Shown: one piece after another, positions 15,668 to 23,046 of the stretch
Numbering within the stretch: the stretch's first letter is position 1
Layout of the letters: every line of letters starts with the position of its first letter
DNA from: JANQPA01 sp964628385
GTDB taxonomy: Bacteria > Bacteroidota > Bacteroidia > Chitinophagales > Saprospiraceae
Reading direction: 5' to 3'
NCBI GenBank assembly: GCA_964628385.1
Contig: CAZVOD010000069.1
Location: 1-26,318, forward strand
DNA length: 26,318 bases
Notes under the pieces: model-generated
The model's input: only the letters and a program-made list of their open reading frames with translations
Told to the model about the DNA's origin: nothing
Databases searched by the model: none
Program-made: the position numbers and the translations under genes

Positions 15668-17008
15668 ATGAAAAAGGATCCCGAAGATATTGAATTGAGG
15701 AGTGAGGAGGTCCAGGAAATTCTTGGCACCCCTCCCGGATGGATGGCAAGCTGGGGGACTACCCTGGTATTCATCACTTTTGTCGCACTGGCATGGGCTG
15801 GCTACTGGATCAAATATCCGGACATCGTTGATGGTGGAAAGGTAGAGATTTCTACTACTAATCCACCAGCGACTTTATTTTCCAAAAAAGCTGGAATGGT
15901 CATTGAAGATGTCTTAGTAGAAAATGATGATAACGTTAAAGTAGGGCGCTTGTTATTAGTTTTTAAGAGTCGCGACGGTGCTTCCTATCCCGATGTACTA
16001 AGTCTTTACGATATACTATTTTACCCAAGTAGCTCTCCGGAAGATTCGGCAGTAATTAAACTCAATTTACCTAAGGATCTCAACCTTGGTGACGGTGCTT
16101 TAGCAGATGCATTTAATGATTTTGTAAAAAGTCAAATCAACTACGAGGTTATTATACAACCCAATCAGCGAAGTTCTAATGAGGTGGAGCGCATAATTGC
16201 CAACGCCAGAGAAAATATCAGAGAGCAGGAAAGAGTGCGCAATAAGCTGGCCAAAGAAATGGATGCTGCCAATGCAGAGTTGCGCCGCCGTCGTCGTCTA
16301 TACGAGCAATCTAAAATTCCGTTTCCAATACTGAATAATGCGGAAAATAAATACATCATGCTGGAAAGAGAAATGGCTACCGTTCTATCCAAAATTAAGG
16401 AGTTTGATTTCTTTATTGATGCTTTGAGGCGCAGTACCCGCAACAGCCGGCAAAGTTTTAAACAGTCTACTCTGGAAGCGAGGAAGGAGGTCTTGGGAAA
16501 TTATCGCCTATTGCAGAAAGAGGTAGAAAATTGGTGCGATCAGTATTTGCTGACCACACCTGCCGCTGGTAGGGTCATTTACTCTAAGAAGAGTCTCCGG
16601 CCAGGCATGGAAATTACTACACCTAATGCTCCCATTATCTATGTTTCGCCATTGGAAAGCTCAGAAACAGTTGCCACGGGTTATCTGAGACTTGACGGTT
16701 CTGGTAAGGTAAAGGCCGACCAAAAAGTCATTGTAAAACTGGAAAGCTACCCCTTTGAGCAATTTGGAGCTTTGATCGGCGCAGTAAAATACCGAGAGCG
16801 CACCCCAGTTGAACAAATTTTTGATGGTAAGAAAGAGGAGAGTTTCTACTATGAAATTTCATTTCCCGATGGCTTGACTACCAGCGCCGGAAAAACGCTG
16901 GAAGGTTCGCCCAAACTCACCGGTAACGCTGAAATAATAACAGAAAACAGAAGCCTGATCGACTGGATTATTCAGGCTATAAAAGGACGGACGTTTGTGG
17001 CGCGCTAG
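15668..17008 (+). CDS. HlyD-family periplasmic adaptor (membrane fusion protein)
   Basis: A 446-residue adaptor linking an inner-membrane ABC exporter to an outer-membrane channel. One membrane helix at about 31-48 (TTLVFITFVALAWAGYWI) follows a short cytosolic N-terminus. A lipoyl/biotinyl-like half-hairpin starts at AGMVIEDVLVENDDNVKVGRLLLVF (about 77-101), a long coiled coil spans about 175-290 (with Arg-rich LRRRRRLYEQSK), and the second lipoyl half and beta-barrel (TTPAAGRVIYSKKSLRPGM) complete the adaptor. It lies just behind the C39 exporter, so the two form one apparatus. The outer-membrane TolC-type partner is not encoded here. A bidirectional terminator follows. Confidence 0.88.
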   Translation: MKKDPEDIELRSEEVQEILGTPPGWMASWGTTLVFITFVALAWAGYWIKYPDIVDGGKVEISTTNPPATLFSKKAGMVIEDVLVENDDNVKVGRLLLVFKSRDGASYPDVLSLYDILFYPSSSPEDSAVIKLNLPKDLNLGDGALADAFNDFVKSQINYEVIIQPNQRSSNEVERIIANARENIREQERVRNKLAKEMDAANAELRRRRRLYEQSKIPFPILNNAENKYIMLEREMATVLSKIKEFDFFIDALRRSTRNSRQSFKQSTLEARKEVLGNYRLLQKEVENWCDQYLLTTPAAGRVIYSKKSLRPGMEITTPNAPIIYVSPLESSETVATGYLRLDGSGKVKADQKVIVKLESYPFEQFGALIGAVKYRERTPVEQIFDGKKEESFYYEISFPDGLTTSAGKTLEGSPKLTGNAEIITENRSLIDWIIQAIKGRTFVAR

Positions 17009-17039
17009 ATTATAGATCAGGGCGTATTTGTAAGTTAGA

Positions 17040-17087
17040 AAAATGAGACTGTATCGATATCCAGGGGCGTCGATACAGTCTCATTTT
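17040..17087. terminator. Bidirectional terminator between hlyD-like gene and lpd
   Basis: AAAATGAGACTGTATCGA (17040-17057) and TCGATACAGTCTCATTTT (17070-17087) form a perfect 18-bp stem with a 12-base loop TATCCAGGGGCG. T tracts follow on both strands. It separates two convergent genes and should end both transcripts. Confidence 0.85.
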
Positions 17088-17135
17088 CAATGACAAGAGC
17101 TGTTTTGTAGGTATTAAAATACCTTCGAAACAAGT

Positions 17136-18533
17136 CTACAAATGAATCACTTCATCGTAGGCAGCTGCCGTAGCTTCCATTACCGCCTCACTCATGGTTG
17201 GGTGAGGGTGAACGGTTTTAATAATCTCATGGCCTGTCGTTTCTAGCTTTCTGGCTACTACGATTTCGGCGATCATCTCTGTGACATTATTACCGATCAT
17301 GTGAGCTCCAAGAAATTCACCGTATTTGGCGTCAAAGATAACTTTCACAAAGCCATGCTTGGCACCGGCAGCACTCGCTTTACCAGAGGCTGAAAATGGG
17401 AATTTCCCTACTCTGATTTCATAACCAGCCTCCCTGGCTGCTTTTTCAGTATAGCCGACAGAGGCTACTTCTGGAACACAATATGTACACGATGGAATAT
17501 TGTTGTAATCGATAGGATGCGGATCAAGTCCGGCGATTTTTTCTACACAAGCAATCCCTTCTGCACTAGCTACGTGAGCAAGGGCTGGCCCGGGAGTAAT
17601 GTCGCCGATAGCGTAGATATTAGCGACGTTGGTACGATAAAACTCATCAACTATTATAAATCCGCGATCTGTTTCGATACCGAGTATGTCAAGGCCAATA
17701 TCATCAGTATTTGGCGTAATACCAGCTGCTGACAGAACAATATCACACTTGATTTCTTCTGTTTCGCCGGTTTTGCGGTTCTTAACGGTTACTTTACAGC
17801 CACGTCCCTTGGTATCTACTGCTTCCACAGCCGTGTTAGCCATTATCTTTATACCTTTCTTCTTATAGATTTTGCTGAGTTCTTTAGAAACGTCAGCGTC
17901 CTCTCTTGGAACCAGGCCTTGTTCCATAAACTCAACCACCGTTACTTCAGTACCTATAGAACTGTAAAAATACGCAAACTCAGTACCAATAGCTCCTGCA
18001 CCAACAACCACCATGCTCTTGGGCTGCTTTTCGAGGGTCATAGCCTTGCGGTATTCAATTATCTTTTTGCCATCGATAGGAATATTTGGAAGCTCCCTGG
18101 CGCGTGTCCCTGTTGCAATGATGATATGATCGGCAGTATGCTCATTGGTTTTTCCATCCTCTGCGGTCACTACTACTTTTTTGCCTCTGGCCAACCGGCC
18201 AAATCCTGAGAGGGTCTCGATTTTATTTTTTCTAAAAAGAAAATTTATGCCCTTACTCATTCCATCAGCTACCCCACGACTCCGGGAGATCATATTCCCA
18301 AAATCAACTTTTGCGCTTCCTACTTTTATGCCATAGTCTTCCGCATGATTGATATATTCAAATACCTGTGCACTTTTTAGTAATGCTTTTGTGGGGATAC
18401 AACCCCAGTTCAGACAAATACCACCCAGTGATTCTTTTTCCACCACAGCTACTTTCATACCAAGCTGAGAGGCACGTATAGCAGCCACGTATCCACCAGG
18501 GCCACTACCTAAAACTATCAAATCGTAATGCAT
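17136..18533 (-). CDS. lpdA: Dihydrolipoyl dehydrogenase (E3)
   Basis: A 465-residue cytosolic flavoprotein that reoxidises dihydrolipoamide with NAD+ in pyruvate, 2-oxoacid and glycine-cleavage complexes. The FAD-binding GSGPGG is at 9-14, the redox disulfide is Cys40 and Cys45 in GGICLNWGCIPTK, an NAD-binding GAGAIG lies near 198-203, and IYAIGDITPG anchors FAD. The active-site base pair is in the C-terminal HPHPTMSEA (His442/His444, Glu449). Length and motifs are textbook. It is monocistronic here and no E1/E2 subunit lies beside it, so which complex it serves is unknown (possibly several). Confidence 0.95.
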   Translation of the reverse strand: MHYDLIVLGSGPGGYVAAIRASQLGMKVAVVEKESLGGICLNWGCIPTKALLKSAQVFEYINHAEDYGIKVGSAKVDFGNMISRSRGVADGMSKGINFLFRKNKIETLSGFGRLARGKKVVVTAEDGKTNEHTADHIIIATGTRARELPNIPIDGKKIIEYRKAMTLEKQPKSMVVVGAGAIGTEFAYFYSSIGTEVTVVEFMEQGLVPREDADVSKELSKIYKKKGIKIMANTAVEAVDTKGRGCKVTVKNRKTGETEEIKCDIVLSAAGITPNTDDIGLDILGIETDRGFIIVDEFYRTNVANIYAIGDITPGPALAHVASAEGIACVEKIAGLDPHPIDYNNIPSCTYCVPEVASVGYTEKAAREAGYEIRVGKFPFSASGKASAAGAKHGFVKVIFDAKYGEFLGAHMIGNNVTEMIAEIVVARKLETTGHEIIKTVHPHPTMSEAVMEATAAAYDEVIHL

Positions 18534-18565
18534 ATGTTTTATAGAATTGTTTTGTTAAAGTTTGA

Positions 18566-18751
18566 GTAAGCTACCAGTTTACCACCATTTTATGCCTTCA
18601 AAGCAAGTCTGATGCTGGCAATACCAAATTGATTATTCTTATCAATAATTACGGTGTTTTTTGCCACTATACCAATGGCGCTAATAAAACACCAGGTATG
18701 AATTTTGAGTTTTATGCAAACAACAGCCCAAATATAGGTATTGGGTATTAA
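18566..18751 (+). pseudogene. Start-less ORF, possible remnant of an outer-membrane lipid A deacylase-like barrel
   Basis: The plus strand stays open for 61 codons before TAA at 18749-18751 with no start codon at its head. The final residues read DAGNTKLIILINNYGVFCHYTNGANKTPGMNFEFYANN in outline, ending NIGIGY, an alternating polar/hydrophobic pattern like outer-membrane strands. The HYTNGANKTPG piece recalls the HxSN-and-NPG region of PagL-type acyloxyacyl hydrolases, with Thr where the catalytic Ser would be (weak memory-based resemblance). A minus-strand ORF overlapping the same bases looks meaningless. It could be chance. Confidence 0.3.
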
Positions 18752-18754
18752 AAG

Positions 18755-18782
18755 AAAAAACCCCGCCGCTATATAGCGGGCG
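18755..18782 (-). terminator. Minus-strand Rho-independent-like terminator
   Basis: On the minus strand the G+C-rich palindrome CCGCTATATAGCGG is followed by CGGGG and TTTTTTCTTTT. The T tract lies only on this side, so the terminated transcript comes from higher coordinates. No gene ends here, which is what suggests an RNA upstream. Confidence 0.65.
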
Positions 18783-19083
18783 GAGCTCACCTAACTTACT
18801 GATACTGATTTTTTACTATTTTGAACTTTCTGTTTTAATTTGAACAGCAAGCGAATAGAATACATAATTATATGAAGCACTACTGAAAAGGAATTCAAAT
18901 TAAAAGACCAAGTAGAACGTTCACTCCACCGCTATCTTCGAGCAGCGCAAAAAATGATAGGTAAATTATTGCACAAGTGTTGTAAAATAAGTTGCCCGTT
19001 CTGAAATTACACTGCCTTTGGGACGAAGATTTTACTTCACGCGGGTGGAATAGTCCTCTATACTTTTCAAAATTCTCCTTTCA
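18755..19083 (-). ncRNA. Candidate uncharacterised small RNA
   Basis: A minus-strand TAGCTTTG box (19095-19088) matching the Bacteroidota -7 consensus and a strong terminator (18782-18755) frame about 330 bases with no ORF. Possible stems include GGAC/GTCC closing a GAAG-TAAAAT-CTTC hairpin near the 5' end. I checked for RNase P RNA (GAGGAAAGTCC-like motifs) and tmRNA signatures by eye and found neither; 6S RNA cannot be excluded. The -33 spacing (TTG 25 bases upstream) is longer than ideal, so a read-through 3' UTR of the lipoprotein gene is the main alternative. The 5' end is approximate. Confidence 0.3.
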
Positions 19084-19243
19084 GATACAAAGCTAATTTA
19101 GAAATATTCGAGCATCTTAACAAGGGAAACCTAAATATTTTGATAAAAAAAAGTTTCATTTTTTTGATTAAACTAATGGTTTTGAAGTATTTAAATATTT
19201 GTAATAGTTTAATTTATTTAATTGTAGGTTAAATTGGCTGATG

Positions 19244-19267
19244 CTTCATGCCATTTCGGCATAGAAG
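19244..19267 (-). terminator. Weak hairpin after the lipoprotein gene
   Basis: ATGCC/GGCAT with flanking CTTC/GAAG and a one-base bulge encloses the loop ATTTC. It lies 22 bases after the lipoprotein stop on the minus strand, but no T tract follows. Confidence 0.3.
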
Positions 19268-19289
19268 TAAAATAAATAAGATTTCCAAA

Positions 19290-19781
19290 TTAGGGGCGTT
19301 CTGAAAGTGTAACCAATAAAGTGCTTTTCTGCTTTCCACGTATGGCATCGATCTTTGCATAAAAGCCTGGTTGGACTTCTGTAACTTCTGCCAGCTTCAT
19401 TTCTGTAGCTTTGCTATCAATAGCCTGCGCCCAAGATGAAAAGGCATAGTAAGCACTGTCAATCTGGCCAAGCGTTCTAAACCTGTCTACAGCGAGTTGT
19501 ATCCAGTACTCATTGGAAATGGAATCAGGCGGGGAGGACATTTCGAATTCAAAATCCTGTTTGACGTAATCACAGCCGGATTGATAAATGGTCATTTCCA
19601 CACCGTCTTTGAAAGATACACTTTCGATGCCCACTTTATTTCTCAAAATAAAACGGTGCTTATGAAACTCGGTAAGCGAGTCAGTGAAGATGGCTTGTGG
19701 TTCTCCATATTTACATTTTTCTTCTTTTTGACAAGAAAAAAACAATATTAAAAGAATTGAAAAGTAAATGCTTATTTTCAT
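19290..19781 (-). CDS. Hypothetical lipoprotein
   Basis: A 163-residue protein with a signal peptide and lipobox: the hydrophobic ISIYFSILLILFFSC ends in Cys17 followed by QKEEK, so it is probably acylated and anchored to a membrane facing the periplasm or outside. Other cysteines are at 23 and about 70, and could pair. Mixed alpha/beta content with YWIQLAVDRFRTLGQIDSAYYAFSSWAQAI and a C-terminal TLLVTLSERP. I do not recognise the family. The start is the only ATG before the signal sequence. It is divergent from folE with 128 bases between the starts. Confidence 0.78.
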   Translation of the reverse strand: MKISIYFSILLILFFSCQKEEKCKYGEPQAIFTDSLTEFHKHRFILRNKVGIESVSFKDGVEMTIYQSGCDYVKQDFEFEMSSPPDSISNEYWIQLAVDRFRTLGQIDSAYYAFSSWAQAIDSKATEMKLAEVTEVQPGFYAKIDAIRGKQKSTLLVTLSERP

Positions 19782-19909
19782 GCTAGATTTCGTGTTTTGT
19801 TTAACTGTATTTCCCTAATTAGATTGCTGAAGCTGAACAATGCTAAATATTCAGACGTTTCATTGTCGATTTAAGATCAAAATTTACAAAAATATTTAAA
19901 TATCATTTT

Positions 19910-20608
19910 ATGAGCCAAATTGATTTGGTTGAAAATGGCAACGGAAACGGCAATGGTCATTGGAAAATAGATGCAGAATTAGTTGGTGAAATGCATGCAG
20001 CTTCTTCCGTTGAAACCCCATTAAGAGCAGATGCCTTTGATATTTCTGATGAAGAGAAAATGAAGAAAATAGAGGGACATTTCGGTGAAATCATGGATAT
20101 TCTGGGTCTTGATTTAAGCGACGATTCTCTTAGTGGTACTCCCAAGCGAGTCGCTAAAATGTTTGTTAAAGAGATTTTCTATGGCCTTAAGCCAGAAAAT
20201 AAACCTGATGTTTCCTTGTTTGAAAATAAATTTGGATATAAGCAAATGCTTGTAGAAAAAAATATTCGCGTTCAGTCTTTTTGTGAGCACCACTTCCTAC
20301 CCATATACGGATTCGCTCACGTCGCTTACATACCTAACGGAAAAGTAATCGGGCTGTCAAAATTGAACCGTATTGTCGATTATTATGCCAGACGGCCACA
20401 AGTACAAGAGCGCCTGACTGAACAAATAGCGGAAGAATTAAGGAACACACTGCAAACAAAAGATATAGCCATATATATTGATGCCAAACATATGTGTGTG
20501 CAAGCCAGAGGTATCGAACATCAGAATTGTAGTACTGTTACTACTGCGTATAGCGGACGATTCATGAATGAAAATGTCCGTTCAGAGTTTTTAACCACTT
20601 TTAGTTAA
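19910..20608 (+). CDS. folE: GTP cyclohydrolase I (type IA)
   Basis: It converts GTP to 7,8-dihydroneopterin triphosphate, the first step of folate and of tetrahydropterin synthesis, as a cytosolic homodecamer. Zinc ligands are Cys125 and a His of SFCEHHFLP (127/128), with Cys196 in HMCVQARG. GLSKLNRIVDYYARRPQVQERLT (148-170) and GTPKRVAKM (76-84) are diagnostic. At 232 residues it is within the family range, with an extra N-terminal stretch of about 45 residues that includes a Gly-Asn repeat (NGNGNGNG), likely disordered. The ATG at 19910 gives this tail; later ATGs at codon 28 or 51 could be true starts. The downstream SDR, 108 bases later on the same strand, might be cotranscribed. Confidence 0.95.
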   Translation: MSQIDLVENGNGNGNGHWKIDAELVGEMHAASSVETPLRADAFDISDEEKMKKIEGHFGEIMDILGLDLSDDSLSGTPKRVAKMFVKEIFYGLKPENKPDVSLFENKFGYKQMLVEKNIRVQSFCEHHFLPIYGFAHVAYIPNGKVIGLSKLNRIVDYYARRPQVQERLTEQIAEELRNTLQTKDIAIYIDAKHMCVQARGIEHQNCSTVTTAYSGRFMNENVRSEFLTTFS

Positions 20609-20716
20609 TCAACCAAATCGTAAATACCACTTTCAATCGTTACACCTTTATTCAATGTTATTCTTCTCAACGATTCTAATGGTTGGTTTTTACGAAATAA
20701 TCAATACTTTTCTTAG

Positions 20717-21433
20717 ATGGAAATGTTAAACAACAAAAAAGTACTTGTTGTCGGTGCTACCGGCGGTATTGGCGCAGAGGCTACGCGTTTGATCAAAAAA
20801 AGCCAGGCAGAAGTATTCATCACCGGAAGAGATGCCCAGAAGCTTGCTCAGGTAGCCAAAGAATGTGATATACCAGATTCCCATACTTTTCAATTGGACA
20901 TCACAGATGCTGCCCAGGTAGAAGCAGTAGCCGGAAAAATACATCAGCAAACAAAGCAGCTGGATATTCTGGTTAATGCTGCCGGCATAGGAATTATCAA
21001 ACAGTTGGAAAAGCTTACAGTAGAAGATTTTGGAAAGGTAATCGATGTAAATTTGAAAGGTAGCTATTACCTGTTCAAGTATTTCTTGCCACCTATGAAA
21101 GAGGTAAAGAAAGGTCTGGTAATTAATATTCCCGGTGTATTGGGTAAAATACCAATGGCTGGCGCTGCAGCTTATGCTGCCTCTAAATGGGGAATTGATG
21201 GCCTGACAAAATCTATACGGGAAGAGTTGCGCAGAACAGATATTCGTATTTCAAATATCTATCTGGGGGGAGTAGATTCTCCATTCTGGGATGAAATTGA
21301 TATGAGAGTAAATAGAGATAAATTTATAAGTATCAAAGATGCAGCTCGGTCAGTTTGGTTCCTTTGTCAACAGCCCAGCTCAGGCGTAGTTTCTGAGATG
21401 GTCATCCAGCCTTTCAATCACCAGGCAGTCTAA
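20717..21433 (+). CDS. Short-chain dehydrogenase/reductase missing the usual catalytic serine
   Basis: A 238-residue classical SDR, cytosolic and NAD(P)-dependent. The cofactor loop is GATGGIG at 13-19, then NAAG at 87-90 and VNLKG with Asn112. The active-site YAASK has Tyr153 and Lys157, but the catalytic Ser expected 13 residues before the Tyr is Gly140 (segment INIPGVLGK instead of the usual NISS). This may mean altered chemistry or a related non-oxidoreductase role, although the fold motifs are complete. Substrate unknown. Its position 108 bases after folE makes a sepiapterin reductase-type function in pterin synthesis worth testing, but nothing specific in the sequence shows it. A hairpin terminator follows. 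Confidence 0.85.
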   Translation: MEMLNNKKVLVVGATGGIGAEATRLIKKSQAEVFITGRDAQKLAQVAKECDIPDSHTFQLDITDAAQVEAVAGKIHQQTKQLDILVNAAGIGIIKQLEKLTVEDFGKVIDVNLKGSYYLFKYFLPPMKEVKKGLVINIPGVLGKIPMAGAAAYAASKWGIDGLTKSIREELRRTDIRISNIYLGGVDSPFWDEIDMRVNRDKFISIKDAARSVWFLCQQPSSGVVSEMVIQPFNHQAV

Positions 21434-21445
21434 AATGAAACTTCA

Positions 21446-21480
21446 GAATTACGCCGGATTATCACAATCCGGCGTAATTC
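21446..21480. terminator. Hairpin between SDR and S8 protease genes
   Basis: GAATTACGCCGGATT and AATCCGGCGTAATTC form a perfect 15-bp stem around the loop ATCAC, between the stop codons of two convergent genes. No long T tract flanks it, but the position and stability suggest a shared terminator. Confidence 0.7.
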
Positions 21481-21484
21481 CTGA

Positions 21485-22888
21485 CTATTTATCGCCTCCT
21501 TTCTCTATCTGAACACTGCTGTTAAGAATCTTATACGCTTCAAAGAAGTTTGGTAATCCATATCCTACCTTATTATTAGGGTTTTGGTAATTACTGGCAC
21601 TCCTTCTGATAGCTTCCAGAATTTCCTTGTTGGTCTTGGTAGGAAACGCTTGCCACAGGCAAGCAACTGCTCCGGCAATAATTGGTGAAGCATAAGAAGT
21701 ACCGCTGCCAAAGCCTATTTTAAAACTGCTAACATCAGGTACCAAAATAGATGCACCAGGAGCAACAACATCCGGTTTGATGCGACCATCTGCTGTGGGA
21801 CCAACCGAAGAGAAGCTTCCAAGGTCTCCGTTGAGGTCCACCGCTCCGATAGCAAAACTCTGCGGACTATCTGCCGGAACTCCCACATATTTCCATGGAC
21901 TGTTACCTTCATTCCCAGCACTGGTAACCATGATCATTCCTTTTTCGAAAGCTGCCGTCACTGCCTGAGAAGAAATAGCTGTTCGGCCATCTAGCTGCTC
22001 ATACACGTAGTTCATGTTTTTTTCTGTAAAACCAGAAGAATACCCAAGGGAAGTATTCACAATACTTACTCCAAGGCTATCAGCGTATTCTAAAGCGGCA
22101 ATCAGGTTGCATTCCTCCAAGCGATATTCTCCTCTTGTATCTTCTGTTTTCATACAGGTGAAATCCGCTTCCGGTGCCGTACCCACAAAAAAGTTTGGTA
22201 CATTAGATGCTATTAGTGAAAGTACTTTCGAGCCATGTGTACTGGAATGATAAACGGTTGTGTCTCGTTCTACAAAATCTTTAGTATTTTCTATATTTAG
22301 ATTTTTGAAAACAGGCATGACATCGACGTTAATAAAACCACCGTCTGCTACTCCTATTTTGACACCCTGACCTCTAAAACCCAACAGGTGAAGAGCATCT
22401 ACTCCAATCATATTTACTTGGCGGGCTGCAAAACCATGGTAGAAATTTGTTAATAACATATCTTCAGTGAGCGTATCCAAAACGGGCTTACTGGGCGTAT
22501 GTTGCTTGCGGATAATTTCACGTCCAACATAAGTAATATCCTTTACAAAGCTTAACTCCTCAAGTTCCGCTATCTTTTCTCTTTCATATCTAATAGTTAC
22601 TGCATTGAGCCACCTGGAAGTATTGTGGATTAGCGCCCCCTTCTCTTTTAGGGCAATCAACTTATCCTTATCCACCGGGAGGTCTTTGTTGTCGAAAGGA
22701 ATACCCTGTCGTATGCGGCGCTCAATAGCAGATCGACTCAAAAACTCAAAAGGATTTTCTAACTGATAACTGGTATCGCTCTTTTCTGTCAACATTACCC
22801 AGTAATATCCAAGGCTGTCCACGTACTGCCCAAAAGAAAATAAAGGCAATAAAAGCAGCAAAAAACTATAAATGGTTTTATTCGTCAT
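21485..22888 (-). CDS. Secreted subtilisin-like serine protease (peptidase S8)
   Basis: A 467-residue protease with a signal peptide (MTNKTIYSFLLLLLPLFSFG, cleavage before Gln21). Catalytic residues are Asp182 in GVKIGVADGGF, His218 in SSTHGSKV and Ser398 in GSGTSYASP, with the oxyanion Asn326 in SAGNEG; all are present and in the usual order. A pro-region of about 120 residues (21-140) precedes the catalytic domain. A typical C-terminal sorting domain is not visible: the protein ends soon after the catalytic domain (VQIEKGGDK), so export is probably by the signal peptide alone, with the location after Sec undetermined. Single gene, with a 158-base upstream gap. Confidence 0.9.
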   Translation of the reverse strand: MTNKTIYSFLLLLLPLFSFGQYVDSLGYYWVMLTEKSDTSYQLENPFEFLSRSAIERRIRQGIPFDNKDLPVDKDKLIALKEKGALIHNTSRWLNAVTIRYEREKIAELEELSFVKDITYVGREIIRKQHTPSKPVLDTLTEDMLLTNFYHGFAARQVNMIGVDALHLLGFRGQGVKIGVADGGFINVDVMPVFKNLNIENTKDFVERDTTVYHSSTHGSKVLSLIASNVPNFFVGTAPEADFTCMKTEDTRGEYRLEECNLIAALEYADSLGVSIVNTSLGYSSGFTEKNMNYVYEQLDGRTAISSQAVTAAFEKGMIMVTSAGNEGNSPWKYVGVPADSPQSFAIGAVDLNGDLGSFSSVGPTADGRIKPDVVAPGASILVPDVSSFKIGFGSGTSYASPIIAGAVACLWQAFPTKTNKEILEAIRRSASNYQNPNNKVGYGLPNFFEAYKILNSSVQIEKGGDK

Positions 22889-23046
22889 GTGTGAAAATTT
22901 GATTACTCCAGCCTTACAATGGGTTAGTAGCCGGTTTATATGGTAAAATATATATGCTAAATCTCCTGATTAATGAAATATCCTAGCGGATAAGCTCATC
23001 AATTAGGAATAATTTTTTTATTGTACGATTCAAAGGGCATTCTAGC

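Larger units (their letters stand above)
18534..19289. other. 756-base gap without an intact gene
   Basis: Between lpdA and the lipoprotein gene (both minus strand) no full-length ORF is convincing. The left part holds a plus-strand start-less ORF (18566-18751). Next is a G+C-rich hairpin at 18755-18782 with a T6 tract on the minus strand, then about 300 AT-rich bases with several short inverted repeats up to a minus-strand TAGCTTTG box at 19095-19088. A small hairpin at 19244-19267 lies just after the lipoprotein stop codon. The possible RNA here is listed separately. Confidence 0.6.

Noticed and set aside
18590..18790. 66-residue minus-strand ORF
   Set aside because: It would begin with GTG at the edge of the strong terminator hairpin, reads through the T tract, and overlaps a plus-strand degraded frame. 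The protein has no pattern of its own.
18755..19083. RNase P RNA or tmRNA in the gap
   Set aside because: The conserved RNase P core (GAGGAAAGTCC-like) and tmRNA landmark ends were not found by eye, so only an unclassified candidate RNA is listed.
19910..19970. Gly-Asn repeat in the folE N-terminus as a functional repeat
   Set aside because: A short low-complexity run in a disordered tail, common and without a known role.
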